Of a stretch of DNA of 64,000 nt, positions 8,979 to 18,828 are shown piece by piece (within the stretch, counting starts at the first letter, position 1; each line of letters begins with the position of its first letter). A program made the translations under genes and the position numbers. This stretch comes from Burkholderiales bacterium (GTDB lineage: Bacteria; Pseudomonadota; Gammaproteobacteria; Burkholderiales; Usitatibacteraceae): NCBI GenBank assembly GCA_019634955.1, contig JAHCAK010000006.1:58183-122182 (forward strand), in the 5' to 3' direction. The notes under the pieces are model-generated. The model was not told the origin of the DNA and searched no databases. It worked only from the letters and a program-made list of their open reading frames with translations.

Positions 8979-9035
8979 GGCCTGGCGACGGGATTTCGGG
9001 CGCGCGGTCGGCGGGCGTGCTCGAGGAAGGAAGGA

Positions 9036-9434
9036 ATGAGGCTACTGCTGCTGGCAATCTTACTGGGTTTCCCGGTGCTGGAAATCGTGGTGCTCGCCCG
9101 CCTGGCGGATGCGCACGGCTGGTGGGTGCTCGGCTGGGTGGTCTTCGCCGCGATGGCGGGCGTCGCGCTCCTCAAGGAGGCGCGCTTCGCGCTCGTGGCC
9201 CGCCTGGGCGCGGCGCTCGCGGCCGGGCAGTTCTCCATCGCGGCCTTCGTCGACAGCGCGCGCACGGTGCTCGCGGGCCTGTTCCTCATCTTTCCGGGCA
9301 TCGTCTCCGACTTCCTCGCGCTCACGCTGCTGCTGCTGCCGCGCCGCGTGCCCGAGCCGGTGCACGCGCGCTCGCACGCCCATGCCCGCCGCCCCGCCAC
9401 GGTGATCGACGGGCAGTTCCACCGGGAGCACTAG
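9036..9434 (+). CDS. fxsA: FxsA-family cytoplasmic membrane protein
   Basis: A 132-residue integral membrane protein with the FxsA hallmarks: an N-terminal helix (MRLLLLAILLGFPVLEIVVL), a second helix (WWVLGWVVFAAMAGVALL), and a third near FLIFPGIVSDFLALTLLLLP, then a hydrophilic histidine-rich tail. FxsA in E. coli overproduction relieves phage T7 exclusion by the F plasmid; its normal role is unknown. A GAGGAAGGA ribosome binding site precedes the ATG. It is transcribed divergently from cutA. Confidence 0.88.
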   Translation: MRLLLLAILLGFPVLEIVVLARLADAHGWWVLGWVVFAAMAGVALLKEARFALVARLGAALAAGQFSIAAFVDSARTVLAGLFLIFPGIVSDFLALTLLLLPRRVPEPVHARSHAHARRPATVIDGQFHREH

Positions 9435-9510
9435 CCCCCCCCTTCGGGTAAAATCGCGGGCTTGTTCGCGGCCGCCGCGCCCGCGCGCCGCCGCCCTGCA
9501 AGGAAACCCC

Positions 9511-10563
9511 GTGACCCAGACCCCCATCCAGGCCGAGCGCCAGGTCCGCCTCGAGCCGAGCGGCCGCACCTTCACCGTCATTCCCGGCGAGACCGTCCTC
9601 GAGGCGGCCATCCGCCAGGGCGTGGGCCTGCCCTACGGGTGCCGAAACGGCGCCTGCGGCGCGTGCAAGGGGTCGCTCAAGAGCGGCTCGCTCGCCTACG
9701 GCGACCACCAGGAGCGCGCCATCACCGAGGCCGAGAAGGCCGCGGGCAAGGCGCTCACCTGCTGCACGAAGCCGCTGACCGACATCGTGCTCGAGATCCG
9801 CGAGCTCGCGGGGCTCAAGGACCTCGCGATCCGCACGCTGCCCGCGCGCGTCGAGAAGATCGAGAAGCCCGCCGAGGACGTGGCGATCCTCTACCTCAAG
9901 CTCCCGGCCTCCGAGCGGCTGCAGTTCCTCGCCGGCCAGTACATCGACATCCTGATGAAGGGCGGCGTGCGCCGCAGCTACTCGATGGCCAACCCGCCGC
10001 ACGACGACACGCACCTGCAGCTGCACGTGCGGCGCACGCCGGGCGGCGCCTTCTCGCGCTACGTGTTCGAGGAGATGAAGGAGCGCGCCATCATCCGCTT
10101 CGAGGGCCCGCTGGGCGGCTTCTACCTGCGCGAGGATTCCGACAAGCCCATGATCCTCGTGGCCGGCGGCACCGGCTTCGCGCCCATCAAGGCCGTGATC
10201 GAGCACGCCTTCCACAAGGGCGTCGACCGGCAGATGGTGCTCTACTGGGGCGCCCGCTCGCTCGCCGACCTCTACCTGCCGGAGCTGCCGGTGAAGTGGC
10301 AGCAGGAGCACGGCAACTTCACCTTCATCCCCGTGCTCTCCGATCCCCTGCCCGCCGACGGCTGGGCGGGACGCACGGGCTTCGTGCACCAGGCGGTGCT
10401 GGACGATTTCCCGAGCCTCGCGGGCTACCAGGTCTACGCCTGCGGCGCGCCCGCCATGACCGACATCGCGAGGAAGACCTTCGTCGAGGAGCGCGGCCTG
10501 CCCGACGACGAGTTCTACTGCGACGCCTTCACCTCGGCGCCGCCCGCCCCGCCGCCGGCCTGA
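9511..10563 (+). CDS. 2Fe-2S/FAD/NAD oxidoreductase (CDP-4-keto-6-deoxyglucose-3-dehydrase reductase type)
   Basis: A 350-residue electron-transfer flavoprotein with three modules. An N-terminal plant-type 2Fe-2S ferredoxin (5-95) has YGCRNGACGACKG plus a downstream CC. An FAD domain has RSYSMAN, and an NAD(P) domain has LVAGGTGFAPIKAVIE and ends DDEFYCDAF. It resembles AscD-type reductases and phenol-hydroxylase or toluene-monooxygenase reductases. No dehydrase or oxygenase partner is encoded nearby, so its redox partner is unknown. The start is GTG. It runs convergent to the CBS-domain gene with a short hairpin between. Confidence 0.85.
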   Translation: MTQTPIQAERQVRLEPSGRTFTVIPGETVLEAAIRQGVGLPYGCRNGACGACKGSLKSGSLAYGDHQERAITEAEKAAGKALTCCTKPLTDIVLEIRELAGLKDLAIRTLPARVEKIEKPAEDVAILYLKLPASERLQFLAGQYIDILMKGGVRRSYSMANPPHDDTHLQLHVRRTPGGAFSRYVFEEMKERAIIRFEGPLGGFYLREDSDKPMILVAGGTGFAPIKAVIEHAFHKGVDRQMVLYWGARSLADLYLPELPVKWQQEHGNFTFIPVLSDPLPADGWAGRTGFVHQAVLDDFPSLAGYQVYACGAPAMTDIARKTFVEERGLPDDEFYCDAFTSAPPAPPPA

Positions 10564-10564
10564 G

Positions 10565-10583
10565 CGCCCGCCGCTAGCGGGCG
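10565..10583. terminator. Convergent hairpin between the reductase and CBS-domain genes
   Basis: CGCCCGC and GCGGGCG form a 7-bp stem with a 5-nt loop, overlapping the CBS gene's stop codon. There is no U-tract, so termination is only likely, not certain. Confidence 0.4.
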
Positions 10584-11152
10584 AGCGCCGCCTCGATCTG
10601 CGCGAAGCTCGCGGCGACCTCGTGGGTCGCGACCTCGGTGCCGAGGCGCCTCGCGACGTGCGTCGCCGAGAAGATGCCGCAGATGCGCCGGCCGCCCTCG
10701 TCGGTGACGAAGGTGTGCTGCCGGCCGGCCGCCTTGAGCGTGGCCACCACGTGCCCCACCTGCGAGTGCGAAACCTCCTGCAGGTCGAGCGCCTCCAGCG
10801 CCGAGGCGGGCGTCATGAGGTCGGAGACGAGGATCTCGTGCCGGCGCAGCCCCCGCTCGTGCATGAACCGCACCGGCTTCTCGCCGAGCAGGTCGGTCGC
10901 GGTGATGACCCCCAGCACGCGGCGCTGCGCGTCCTCGACGAAGAGCAGGCGGATGCCGCGCGCCACCATGACCGCGTTGGCCTCCTCGATGGTGCGGTCG
11001 GTCGCGATGGCGCTGGCCGGAAGGCGCCGCAGGTCCGTCATCGCCTCCAGGGCCGGCGACTCGGGCGTGAGCCGCGCCGGGGGTGGCGGCGCGGCCACGC
11101 GGGCGCCGGCGGCGAGCGCGTGGTGGGCGAGGGCGGGGTATTCGCGATCCAT
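10574..11152 (-). CDS. CBS-domain-pair protein
   Basis: A 192-residue protein with an N-terminal region of about 40 residues, then two CBS motifs. The first contains IEEANAVMVARGIRLLFVED with GVITATDLLG (about 50-95); the second contains VGHVVATLKAAGRQHTFVTD with GIFSATHVARRLG (about 130-170). CBS pairs bind adenine nucleotides and sense energy or redox state. No catalytic domain is attached, so this is a free-standing sensor module of unknown target. It follows hemY by 44 nt on the same strand and could be the last gene of the hem transcript. Confidence 0.85.
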   Translation of the reverse strand: MDREYPALAHHALAAGARVAAPPPPARLTPESPALEAMTDLRRLPASAIATDRTIEEANAVMVARGIRLLFVEDAQRRVLGVITATDLLGEKPVRFMHERGLRRHEILVSDLMTPASALEALDLQEVSHSQVGHVVATLKAAGRQHTFVTDEGGRRICGIFSATHVARRLGTEVATHEVAASFAQIEAALAR

Positions 11153-11196
11153 GGTCCTGCTCCTTTCGCGGAGGGAACCCGAGGGTGACAGCGGCG

Positions 11197-12369
11197 CTAG
11201 CCGGCGAGTTCCGCGCTGCGGCGGAAGTGCCGCACGGCTTCCTGGGGCTTGCCGAGCTTCTCCATGAGCGCGGCGAGCGTCATGTGGCCCTCGTGGGTGG
11301 GTTCCAGCGCGAGGCTCGCCTCGATGTAGCTCTGCGCCTTGCCCCACAGCTCCTGGCGCATGCAGAGCTTGCCCAGCGTGAGCAGAAGCGCCGGGTCGCG
11401 CGCGTGCGAGCGCAGCCACTTCTCGGCGCGCTCGATGAGGGGAAGGGCGGATGCGCCCGCGCAGTCGGCGTAGAGCGCGACGAGCCCCGCGTCCCAGCCG
11501 GCCTCGAGCGCGTTCTCGACGATCGCCTGCGCCTCCGTCGTGCCGCCGAGGGCGAGGTGGTAGCGCGCCGCCGTCGCCGCGATGGCGGAATCGACGCGCA
11601 GCTCCGAGGGAAGCTGCTTCCAGTAGGCGGCGAGCGCCGTCGCGTCCTGCGCCTTGCGGTTGAGGTTGCCGAGGTGCGCGGCGCGGCGCGAGGCCGAGGC
11701 CTCCGCCGGCGAGAGCCCGCCCAGCTTGGCGAGCGTGGCGGTGGTGGCGAGGAGCTCGTCCCACCGGCGCAGCGCCGTCTCCGCCGCGTGGCGCATGCGC
11801 AGCAGGCGCAGGTTCCTCGCGTCGCGCCCCGAGAGATCCTTCAGCACCGCGAGCGCCTCCTCGTGGCGGCCCTGCGAGAGCAGGAGGTCCGCGAGCGTGG
11901 TGAGGCGCGCCTGGTCGACCTCGGGCGCCGGGCCGCGCGCCTGGTCGAGGAAGGCCTCGCGCTCCGTGAAGCGGCCCAGCTCGTGGGCGCTCCTCGCCGC
12001 GATGATGGCCGCCACCGGCTTCGCATCCTCGCTTTCCATCGCGGTCGAGGCGGACTTCTCCGCGCTCGCGTAGCGCCCCTGGAAGAAGGCGAGCAGCGCG
12101 TCGTTGAGGGCGTTCCTCGCGCGCGAGCGGGCGCGCTCCGCCCGGTACGCGCGCACGCGCGCCGGGATGGCCACGAGCGTCTCCACGAGGCGGGCCAGCA
12201 GGTGGAAGGCGAAGTAGCCGGCCAGCACCAGGACGACCAGCAGGTTCAGCGAGAGCTCGACGCGGTAAGGGGCCGCGACGATCACCACGTAGCCGTCGGA
12301 CTGCCTCGCGAGGAGCGCGATGCCCACGGCGAGCGCGGCGAGCACGACGGACCAGATCGCGAAGCGCAT
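11197..12369 (-). CDS. hemY: HemY heme-biosynthesis-associated TPR protein
   Basis: A 390-residue inner-membrane protein of the HemY_N family. Two N-terminal transmembrane helices (about 3-22 and 42-62) are followed by a helical TPR region through the C-terminus, ending in a typical repeat (EGHMTLAALMEKLGKPQEAVRHF). It is not the Bacillus protoporphyrinogen oxidase of the same name. The protein is encoded with hemC, hemD and hemX in proteobacteria and its biochemical role is unclear. The start follows the hemX stop by 7 nt, so it is in the same operon. Confidence 0.9.
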   Translation of the reverse strand: MRFAIWSVVLAALAVGIALLARQSDGYVVIVAAPYRVELSLNLLVVLVLAGYFAFHLLARLVETLVAIPARVRAYRAERARSRARNALNDALLAFFQGRYASAEKSASTAMESEDAKPVAAIIAARSAHELGRFTEREAFLDQARGPAPEVDQARLTTLADLLLSQGRHEEALAVLKDLSGRDARNLRLLRMRHAAETALRRWDELLATTATLAKLGGLSPAEASASRRAAHLGNLNRKAQDATALAAYWKQLPSELRVDSAIAATAARYHLALGGTTEAQAIVENALEAGWDAGLVALYADCAGASALPLIERAEKWLRSHARDPALLLTLGKLCMRQELWGKAQSYIEASLALEPTHEGHMTLAALMEKLGKPQEAVRHFRRSAELAG

Positions 12370-12376
12370 GGCGGCC

Positions 12377-13426
12377 CTACCGCTTCTCGCGCGCCGCCCG
12401 CGCGGAGCGCACCGCGGCGAGGCTCGCGTTGATGTCGGGCGGCGTGATCGACACCGGGCTTTCGCCGAGCTGCTTGAGCGTGGCGAGCGCGTTCACGTTG
12501 AGGCGCGACTTGGCGTCGAAGTACTTGGCGATCCAGGCCTGCGCCGCGCGCACGTCGTCGCGGAAGGAGGTCTCGTCGCGGGCGAGCAGCGCCACGCGCG
12601 CGCCCAGGAGCCTCAGCTTCAGGTTCTCGCGCAGGAAGTAGGTCTGCGCCGGGGCGAGGAGCACCGCCTCGGCGGGAGCGATCTCGCGGATGCGCACGAG
12701 CCCTTTCATCTCCTCCCAGAAGTCGCGCGCGGCGCGCAGGTAGGCGTTCTCGTCCGGGAGCTTCGTGCGCGTGGCCGTGCGCGAGGCGGGCAGCGTCTCG
12801 GCGACGATGAGCGGCAGCGCGTCGGCCTGCTGCACGAGGGCGTCGAGCTTCACGGCGATGCCCACGGTGTCCACGAGGGGCAGCGCCTTGAGGCGGTCCA
12901 TGTCGGCGTTGAGCGCGCGGCGCAGGTTCGCCACCTGCAGCTTGTCGGCGCGGGCGAGCCGCTGGTCGGCCGCCTGCAGCGCGATGAGCGCGCCCTTCAC
13001 GTTGCCCGCGAGCTGCAGCTGCTGGCTCGCGAGGATGAGGAGCTGCTCCACCTCGGCGAGCATGCGGTCGTCGGCGCTGCGCGAGAGCTCGCGGTACATG
13101 TCCTCCACGGCCACGCGGCTTTCCTGCGCGTCGACCATGCGGGTCTCCAGCTCCGCGATCCTCGCCTGCGCGTCGCGCAGCGCGGCCTGGGCCTGCGCGA
13201 GGCTCGTCTTCGAGGCGGCGACTTCCGCGCCGAGGTCGGCCAGCCGCCCGCCGGCCGACTGCGAGAGCGAGGCGTATTCCTGCTGCCCCTTCCACGCAAG
13301 CCCGATGGCCACGGCTGCGCCGGCGATGGCCACGGCGGCCGCCCAGCGCGCGCCGCTGTCGGCGCCGCCAGCGCGCGCGGGACGGGGAGCGGGGAGGGCG
13401 GGCGGCTCGGGAAGCGGGGAACTCAT
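12377..13426 (-). CDS. hemX: HemX-like membrane protein (uroporphyrinogen-III C-methyltransferase annotation family)
   Basis: A 349-residue protein of the proteobacterial HemX family. A proline-rich cytoplasmic start (1-25) and one transmembrane helix (about 29-47) lead into a coiled-coil region (about 60-115, ISKTSLAQAQAAL-type heptads) and a helical periplasmic domain. It lacks SAM-binding motifs, so the methyltransferase label some databases carry is unlikely to describe an activity. Its ATG overlaps the hemD stop by four bases and hemY begins 7 nt after its stop. Confidence 0.88.
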   Translation of the reverse strand: MSSPLPEPPALPAPRPARAGGADSGARWAAAVAIAGAAVAIGLAWKGQQEYASLSQSAGGRLADLGAEVAASKTSLAQAQAALRDAQARIAELETRMVDAQESRVAVEDMYRELSRSADDRMLAEVEQLLILASQQLQLAGNVKGALIALQAADQRLARADKLQVANLRRALNADMDRLKALPLVDTVGIAVKLDALVQQADALPLIVAETLPASRTATRTKLPDENAYLRAARDFWEEMKGLVRIREIAPAEAVLLAPAQTYFLRENLKLRLLGARVALLARDETSFRDDVRAAQAWIAKYFDAKSRLNVNALATLKQLGESPVSITPPDINASLAAVRSARAAREKR

Positions 13427-14193
13427 GGCACCTTTCGCAATCGGGTCAGCGCGTCGACGAGGTTCGGGATGCCCTGCCCGGACACCACCGCGCGGCCGAA
13501 AGCCGCGGCCGCGGGCTGGCGCGCGATGGCCGGGTGCGGCACCACCAATGCTACCTGCGACCAGCGCGCCGCGGGGCCGGTGAGCGCGAGGAAATTGTCC
13601 ACCGTTTCGGCGCTCATTGCATGGACTGCGTCCACCTCGCCGCGATCGAGCGCCGCGAGGAGGCCCGCCGGGTCGCTCGCGGGGCGCTCGCGCCGGTAGC
13701 ACTCCACGTAGGCCACGGTGGCCCCGCGCGCCTCCAGCGTCGTGCGCATGTGCTCGCGCCCGCCGACGCCGCGGAACACGAGGATGCGCTTTCCCTTCAC
13801 GTCGTTGAACTCCGGGCAGGCGAGGAGGGATTCGCTGTCGAAGCCGGTCGCCGGGGCGATCACGCGGGCGAAGCCCGCCTCGCGAAGGGCCGCCGCGGTG
13901 GCCGCGCCCACGCCCGCGACGGCGACCGCTGCCGGCCACGCCCCCGCCGCGCGGGCGAGGGCCACGCCGTGCTCGGCCGCGTTGGCGCTCACGAAGATCG
14001 CGAGCGAGGCCGCGGAAAGGCTGGCCAGGGCGGCGCGGCTATCCGGCGAGAGGGCGATGGGCACGATGTCGAGCGCCGGGAACACGATCACGCGGGCACC
14101 GGCCGCTTCCAGCGCGGCGGCGATGGCCTCGCACTGCGCGCGCGGGCGCGTGAGCACCACGCCCAGGCCCGCGAGCGGGCGGGCGGCGGTCAT
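13423..14193 (-). CDS. hemD: Uroporphyrinogen-III synthase
   Basis: A 256-residue enzyme that cyclises hydroxymethylbilane with inversion of ring D to give uroporphyrinogen III. It starts with the LAGLGVVLTRPRAQCEAIAA strand-helix, and the two alpha/beta domains are connected near the middle. The conserved patches IFVSANAAEHGV and the Tyr-containing VECYRRERP are visible; overall sequence conservation in HemD is always low. The four-base overlap with hemC upstream and with hemX downstream strongly supports the identity. Confidence 0.92.
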   Translation of the reverse strand: MTAARPLAGLGVVLTRPRAQCEAIAAALEAAGARVIVFPALDIVPIALSPDSRAALASLSAASLAIFVSANAAEHGVALARAAGAWPAAVAVAGVGAATAAALREAGFARVIAPATGFDSESLLACPEFNDVKGKRILVFRGVGGREHMRTTLEARGATVAYVECYRRERPASDPAGLLAALDRGEVDAVHAMSAETVDNFLALTGPAARWSQVALVVPHPAIARQPAAAAFGRAVVSGQGIPNLVDALTRLRKVP

Positions 14194-15125
14194 TTCCCCG
14201 GCCGGGCGAGGAGATCGAGGACTTCGCGCCCGCCGCGGGCGAGGATGCGCTCGCCCAGCGCGCGGCCGAGCTTCGCGGCGTCGGCCGCCTCGCCCTCGGC
14301 CCGCTCGCGCACCAGCCGCGAGCCGTCGGGCAGGCCGAGGAAGCCCTCCACGACGAGGCCCGTGCCCATCACGGTCGCGTGGCCGCCCACGGGCACCTCG
14401 CAGCTTCCCTCCACCACGAGGCCCAGCGCACGCTCGGCCTGCGCGGCGGCGAGCGCGGCGCGGTCCACGAACGGCGCGAGGAGCGCCTCGAGATCCGGCC
14501 GGTCGGCGCGGAACTCGATGGCGAGGATGCCCTGCCCGATGGCCGGGAGCGCGAGCGAGAGCGGCAGCTGCTCGCGGATGCGCTCGCCGAACCCGAGGCG
14601 CTTCAGGCCCGCGGCGGCGAGGATGATGGCGTCGTAGTCGCCCGCCTCGAGCTTGGCGAGCCGCGTGTTCACGTTGCCGCGCAGCGGCTTGATCGCGAGC
14701 GTGGGATAGGCGCGGCGAAGCTGGCACTCGCGCCTGAGGCTCGATGTGCCCACGACCGCCCCGGCCGGCAGCGCGGCGAGGCTCGCGTGCTCGAGCGAAA
14801 CGAAGGCGTCGCGCGCGTCCTCCCGCGGCCCGAAGGGCAGCATCGCGAAGCCGTCGGGCAGCTCCATCGGGACGTCCTTCATGGAGTGCACCGCGATGTC
14901 GGCGAGGTCGTCGGCGAGCGCGACCTCGAGCTCCTTGATGAAGAGCCCCTTGCCGCCCACCTGCGCGAGCGGCCGGTCGAGGATGCGGTCGCCCTTCGTG
15001 GTCATGCCCACGATCTCGATCGCCAGGCCCGGGTGCGCCTCGCGAAGCCTCGCCGCGACGTGCTCGGTCTGCCACATCGCGAGCTTGCTCTCGCGGGTGG
15101 CGATGCGGAGGCGCTGGGGGTTCAC
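14190..15125 (-). CDS. hemC: Porphobilinogen deaminase (hydroxymethylbilane synthase)
   Basis: A 311-residue enzyme that condenses four porphobilinogens into hydroxymethylbilane. It has RIATRESKLAMWQTEHV at the N-terminus, the catalytic-loop aspartate in VHSMKDVP, the SSLRRECQLRR substrate-binding arginines and the dipyrromethane-cofactor cysteine in GSCEVPVGG. I chose the GTG directly before NPQRLRIATRES; an in-frame TTG 36 nt upstream (AGGAT nearby) is an alternative. It heads the hemC-hemD-hemX-hemY operon, all joined by short overlaps or gaps. Confidence 0.95.
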   Translation of the reverse strand: MNPQRLRIATRESKLAMWQTEHVAARLREAHPGLAIEIVGMTTKGDRILDRPLAQVGGKGLFIKELEVALADDLADIAVHSMKDVPMELPDGFAMLPFGPREDARDAFVSLEHASLAALPAGAVVGTSSLRRECQLRRAYPTLAIKPLRGNVNTRLAKLEAGDYDAIILAAAGLKRLGFGERIREQLPLSLALPAIGQGILAIEFRADRPDLEALLAPFVDRAALAAAQAERALGLVVEGSCEVPVGGHATVMGTGLVVEGFLGLPDGSRLVRERAEGEAADAAKLGRALGERILARGGREVLDLLARPGK

Positions 15126-15200
15126 GGCGGCGGGCGGTTCTGGCGTGCGGAAGGGCCGCAAATCCTACCACGGCAGGGGGTGCAGGGAGGGGCGGGGGAG

Positions 15201-15345
15201 GGGGAACCGCAGATGAACGCAGATGAACGCAGATGATTCGGGATGGCCCTGCCTTCGACTCATCAGGAAGGGGCGGTGTTGGGGGCATGGATGTTCCTGC
15301 CATCCCGGACCATCTGCGTTCATCTGCGTTCATCTGCGGTTCCCC
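15201..15345. repeat. Palindromic element with perfect 35-bp terminal inverted repeats
   Basis: The arms at 15201-15235 and 15311-15345 are exact reverse complements. Each arm is a decamer array (GCAGATGAAC units, almost three copies). The 75-nt interior starts and ends with a further GGGATGG/CCATCCC pair, so the whole 145 bp can fold into one hairpin. It has no coding capacity and sits between the amt terminator and the hemC start. A MITE- or REP-type dispersed repeat is the likeliest class. Confidence 0.8.
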
Positions 15346-15368
15346 AACTCCGCATCCATCCGCGCGAC

Positions 15369-15398
15369 GAAAAAAAACGGGCACTTGCGTGCCCGTTC
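15369..15398 (-). terminator. Rho-independent terminator of the torF-glnK-amt operon
   Basis: On the minus strand AACGGGCAC and GTGCCCGTT pair across a GCAA-type loop and are followed by a run of eight T. It lies about 90 nt past the amt stop. Confidence 0.88.
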
Positions 15399-15488
15399 AA
15401 AGGTTGCGGCCTCTTGGAGAGATTCCGATGGTGGAGACTGCGGTGAGGCCGGGGGCGGGTCCACCGCCCGCCCCCGGGGTTTGGTGCG

Positions 15489-17036
<1,548 letters not shown>

Positions 17037-17055
17037 GGAGGGCTCCCCTTGTGTC

Positions 17056-17451
<396 letters not shown>

Positions 17452-18201
17452 TCAGAACGTGTAGGAGACATAGCCGACGAGACGGCTCTTGCCCCAATCC
17501 TTGCCCTTGTAGGTGTACAGGGCGGAGTCGGCGTCGGTGTCCTTCACGTAGCCGCCGACGTTCCAGCCGCCGCCCAGGTCGTAGGCGAGGCCGAGCTTGT
17601 AGACGGTGTAGTCGAGCGGCTTGTTGTTCTTGTACTTCTGGTGCCCGATGTGGCCCGTGAGCGTGAGCTTGTCCATCAGCGGATAGGCGATGTTCGCCTC
17701 GATGAAGTCCGAGCCCTCGCTGTTGATCACGCCGAAGGTGTCGTTGAGGGAGTAGGAGTACTTCACCGACACCGGGCCGTAGCCGATGCCCACGTACACC
17801 TCGTCGGTGTTGGGCTTCGGGTTGAAGGCGCCGGAGGAGGGATACTCGTAGCGCAGGTAGCCCACGTCGACCACGACGTCCTTGGCCACCTCGAACTTGT
17901 AGCCGCCGAAGATATCCCACTCGAGGTTGGCGGAGGTCGAGAAGCCGCCGACCTCGGCCGCGTCCTTCAGCCACTTGATGTTGGAGACGAAGGTGCCCAG
18001 GTAGAAGCCGCTGGAGTGCGCCCAGTCGATGTTCAGCTGCCCCGCGGGCTTCTCGGAAGTCTGCGAGATGCCGCGGTACTCGTACTCGCTGTACACCGAG
18101 AGCTTCACGCTCGGCATCGCCTCGGCGGCGCTCGCGGCGGGCGCGGCGACGGCGGCGGAAATGATCCCGGCGGCGACCAGGGCTTTGGAGAGGTTTCGCA
18201 T
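17452..18201 (-). CDS. TorF-family putative outer-membrane porin
   Basis: A 249-residue outer-membrane beta-barrel candidate. The signal peptide ends near AASAAEA. The mature part is alternating hydrophobic/polar strands (SVYSEYEYRGISQT, DVGYLRYEYP, VKYSYSLND) and ends in VGYVSYTF, the terminal-Phe signature used for barrel assembly. TorF-like porins are regularly encoded beside glnK-amt, so a role in nitrogen-compound uptake is plausible but untested. The ATG follows a GAAGGA ribosome binding site; a longer start 12 codons upstream is less likely. It is the first gene after the sigma-54 promoter. Confidence 0.85.
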   Translation of the reverse strand: MRNLSKALVAAGIISAAVAAPAASAAEAMPSVKLSVYSEYEYRGISQTSEKPAGQLNIDWAHSSGFYLGTFVSNIKWLKDAAEVGGFSTSANLEWDIFGGYKFEVAKDVVVDVGYLRYEYPSSGAFNPKPNTDEVYVGIGYGPVSVKYSYSLNDTFGVINSEGSDFIEANIAYPLMDKLTLTGHIGHQKYKNNKPLDYTVYKLGLAYDLGGGWNVGGYVKDTDADSALYTYKGKDWGKSRLVGYVSYTF

Positions 18202-18249
18202 GTTGGTATCCTTCGTGGACGTTGGAAAGAGATGCACCGGGCAGGGATT

Positions 18250-18265
18250 AGCAGGAGGTGTGCCA
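18250..18265 (-). promoter_or_regulatory. Sigma-54 (-24/-12) promoter of torF-glnK-amt
   Basis: The minus strand reads TGGCACACCTCCTGCT, matching TGGCAC-N5-YTGCW with the invariant GG and GC ten bases apart. The predicted start of transcription is near 18239, about 38 nt before the torF ATG. Confidence 0.8.
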
Positions 18266-18356
18266 CTCGCCTCGCCCGCGCAACGCCTTGTTCATGAAGG
18301 ATTTATTTCGAGCCCCTCGCCGCCGCGCACCATGGCGGCACAGCGCCCCCTCTTGG

Positions 18357-18373
18357 TGCACCGCCGCGGTGCG
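18357..18373. promoter_or_regulatory. NtrC-type enhancer box
   Basis: TGCACCGCCGCGGTGCG matches the NtrC consensus TGCACC-N5-GGTGCA at 11 of 12 defined positions. Its centre lies about 126 nt upstream of the predicted sigma-54 start site, the usual distance for NtrC enhancers. Confidence 0.65.
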
Positions 18374-18383
18374 CGCGGGCTTT

Positions 18384-18422
18384 GGGGACGGTTCTGAAGA
18401 ACCGTCCCCATTTCCTGTCCCC
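18384..18422. repeat. REP-like palindrome, copy 1
   Basis: GGGGACGGTTCT and AGAACCGTCCCC form a 12-bp perfect stem around two bases (18384-18409), followed by a CCTGTCCCC tail. A second copy lies at 45009-45060 with matching stem and tail. This copy lacks the left outer arm present there. It sits in the intergenic space before ubiK. Confidence 0.75.
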
Positions 18423-18459
18423 GATGGCGGTCAACCGAACACCCCCGCAAGGAATTGAG

Positions 18460-18702
18460 ATGAGAGAGAAGCTGCTGGGCGAAATCGCCGCCCGCCTCGC
18501 CGAAGCCGCCGCCTCCAACCCGGCCCGTGACTTCGAGAAGAACGCCAAGGCCGTGCTGTCATCGGCCTTCGCGAAGCTCGACCTCGTCACGCGGGAGGAA
18601 TTCGACGTCCAGTCGGAAGTCCTCGCCAGGGCCCGGATCCGCGTCGCGGAGCTGGAAGCGAAAGTCGCCGCGCTGGAAGCGCGGCTCGCCGCCGACAAGT
18701 AA
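18460..18702 (+). CDS. ubiK: UbiK/YqiC-family ubiquinone biosynthesis accessory factor
   Basis: An 80-residue protein with the family layout. It has an amphipathic N-terminal region (LLGEIAARLAEA), a central EKNAKAVLSSAFAKLDLVTREEFDVQ segment and a C-terminal coiled coil (VAELEAKVAALEARL). UbiK binds UbiJ and lipids and aids aerobic ubiquinone synthesis in E. coli. The ATG at MREKLLGE was chosen because upstream in-frame codons lie within the REP sequence. In related genomes comM commonly follows; here a toxin-antitoxin cassette separates them. Confidence 0.88.
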   Translation: MREKLLGEIAARLAEAAASNPARDFEKNAKAVLSSAFAKLDLVTREEFDVQSEVLARARIRVAELEAKVAALEARLAADK

Positions 18703-18717
18703 CGCTCGCGCGCGAGG

Positions 18718-18751
18718 CCCTGCCGCCCGGGTGCGCCCGGGCAGGGGGTTT
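18718..18751 (+). terminator. Hairpin after ubiK, probable terminator
   Basis: CCCTGC pairs with GCAGGG around an inner CCCGGG/CCCGGG stem, followed by GGTTT. The 3' half is part of the 37-bp repeat duplicated before comM. Confidence 0.45.
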
Positions 18752-18769
18752 CGCGTGTCGCTCGCCGTC
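18733..18769 (+). repeat. 37-bp direct repeat, copy 1 (displaced comM start)
   Basis: This 37-nt sequence is identical to 19620-19656, where it contains the comM ribosome binding site, GTG start and first codons. Here the frame decays after five codons (GTG at 18755). It marks the left boundary of the inserted HigBA2 cassette. Confidence 0.9.
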
Positions 18770-18788
18770 CTTCACCCGGCAGAGGGAA

Positions 18789-18820
18789 TACGCCATTGGC
18801 GCTTATGCGCCATTGGCGTA
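18789..18820. promoter_or_regulatory. Predicted HigA2 operator overlapping the higBA2 promoter
   Basis: Two copies of GCCATTGGCG form a near-perfect 14-bp inverted repeat (TACGCCATTGGCGC and GCGCCATTGGCGTA, 4-nt spacer) immediately before the toxin ATG. Such palindromes are the usual autoregulatory sites of HigBA modules. Confidence 0.65.
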
Positions 18821-18828
18821 TAGTTCCG

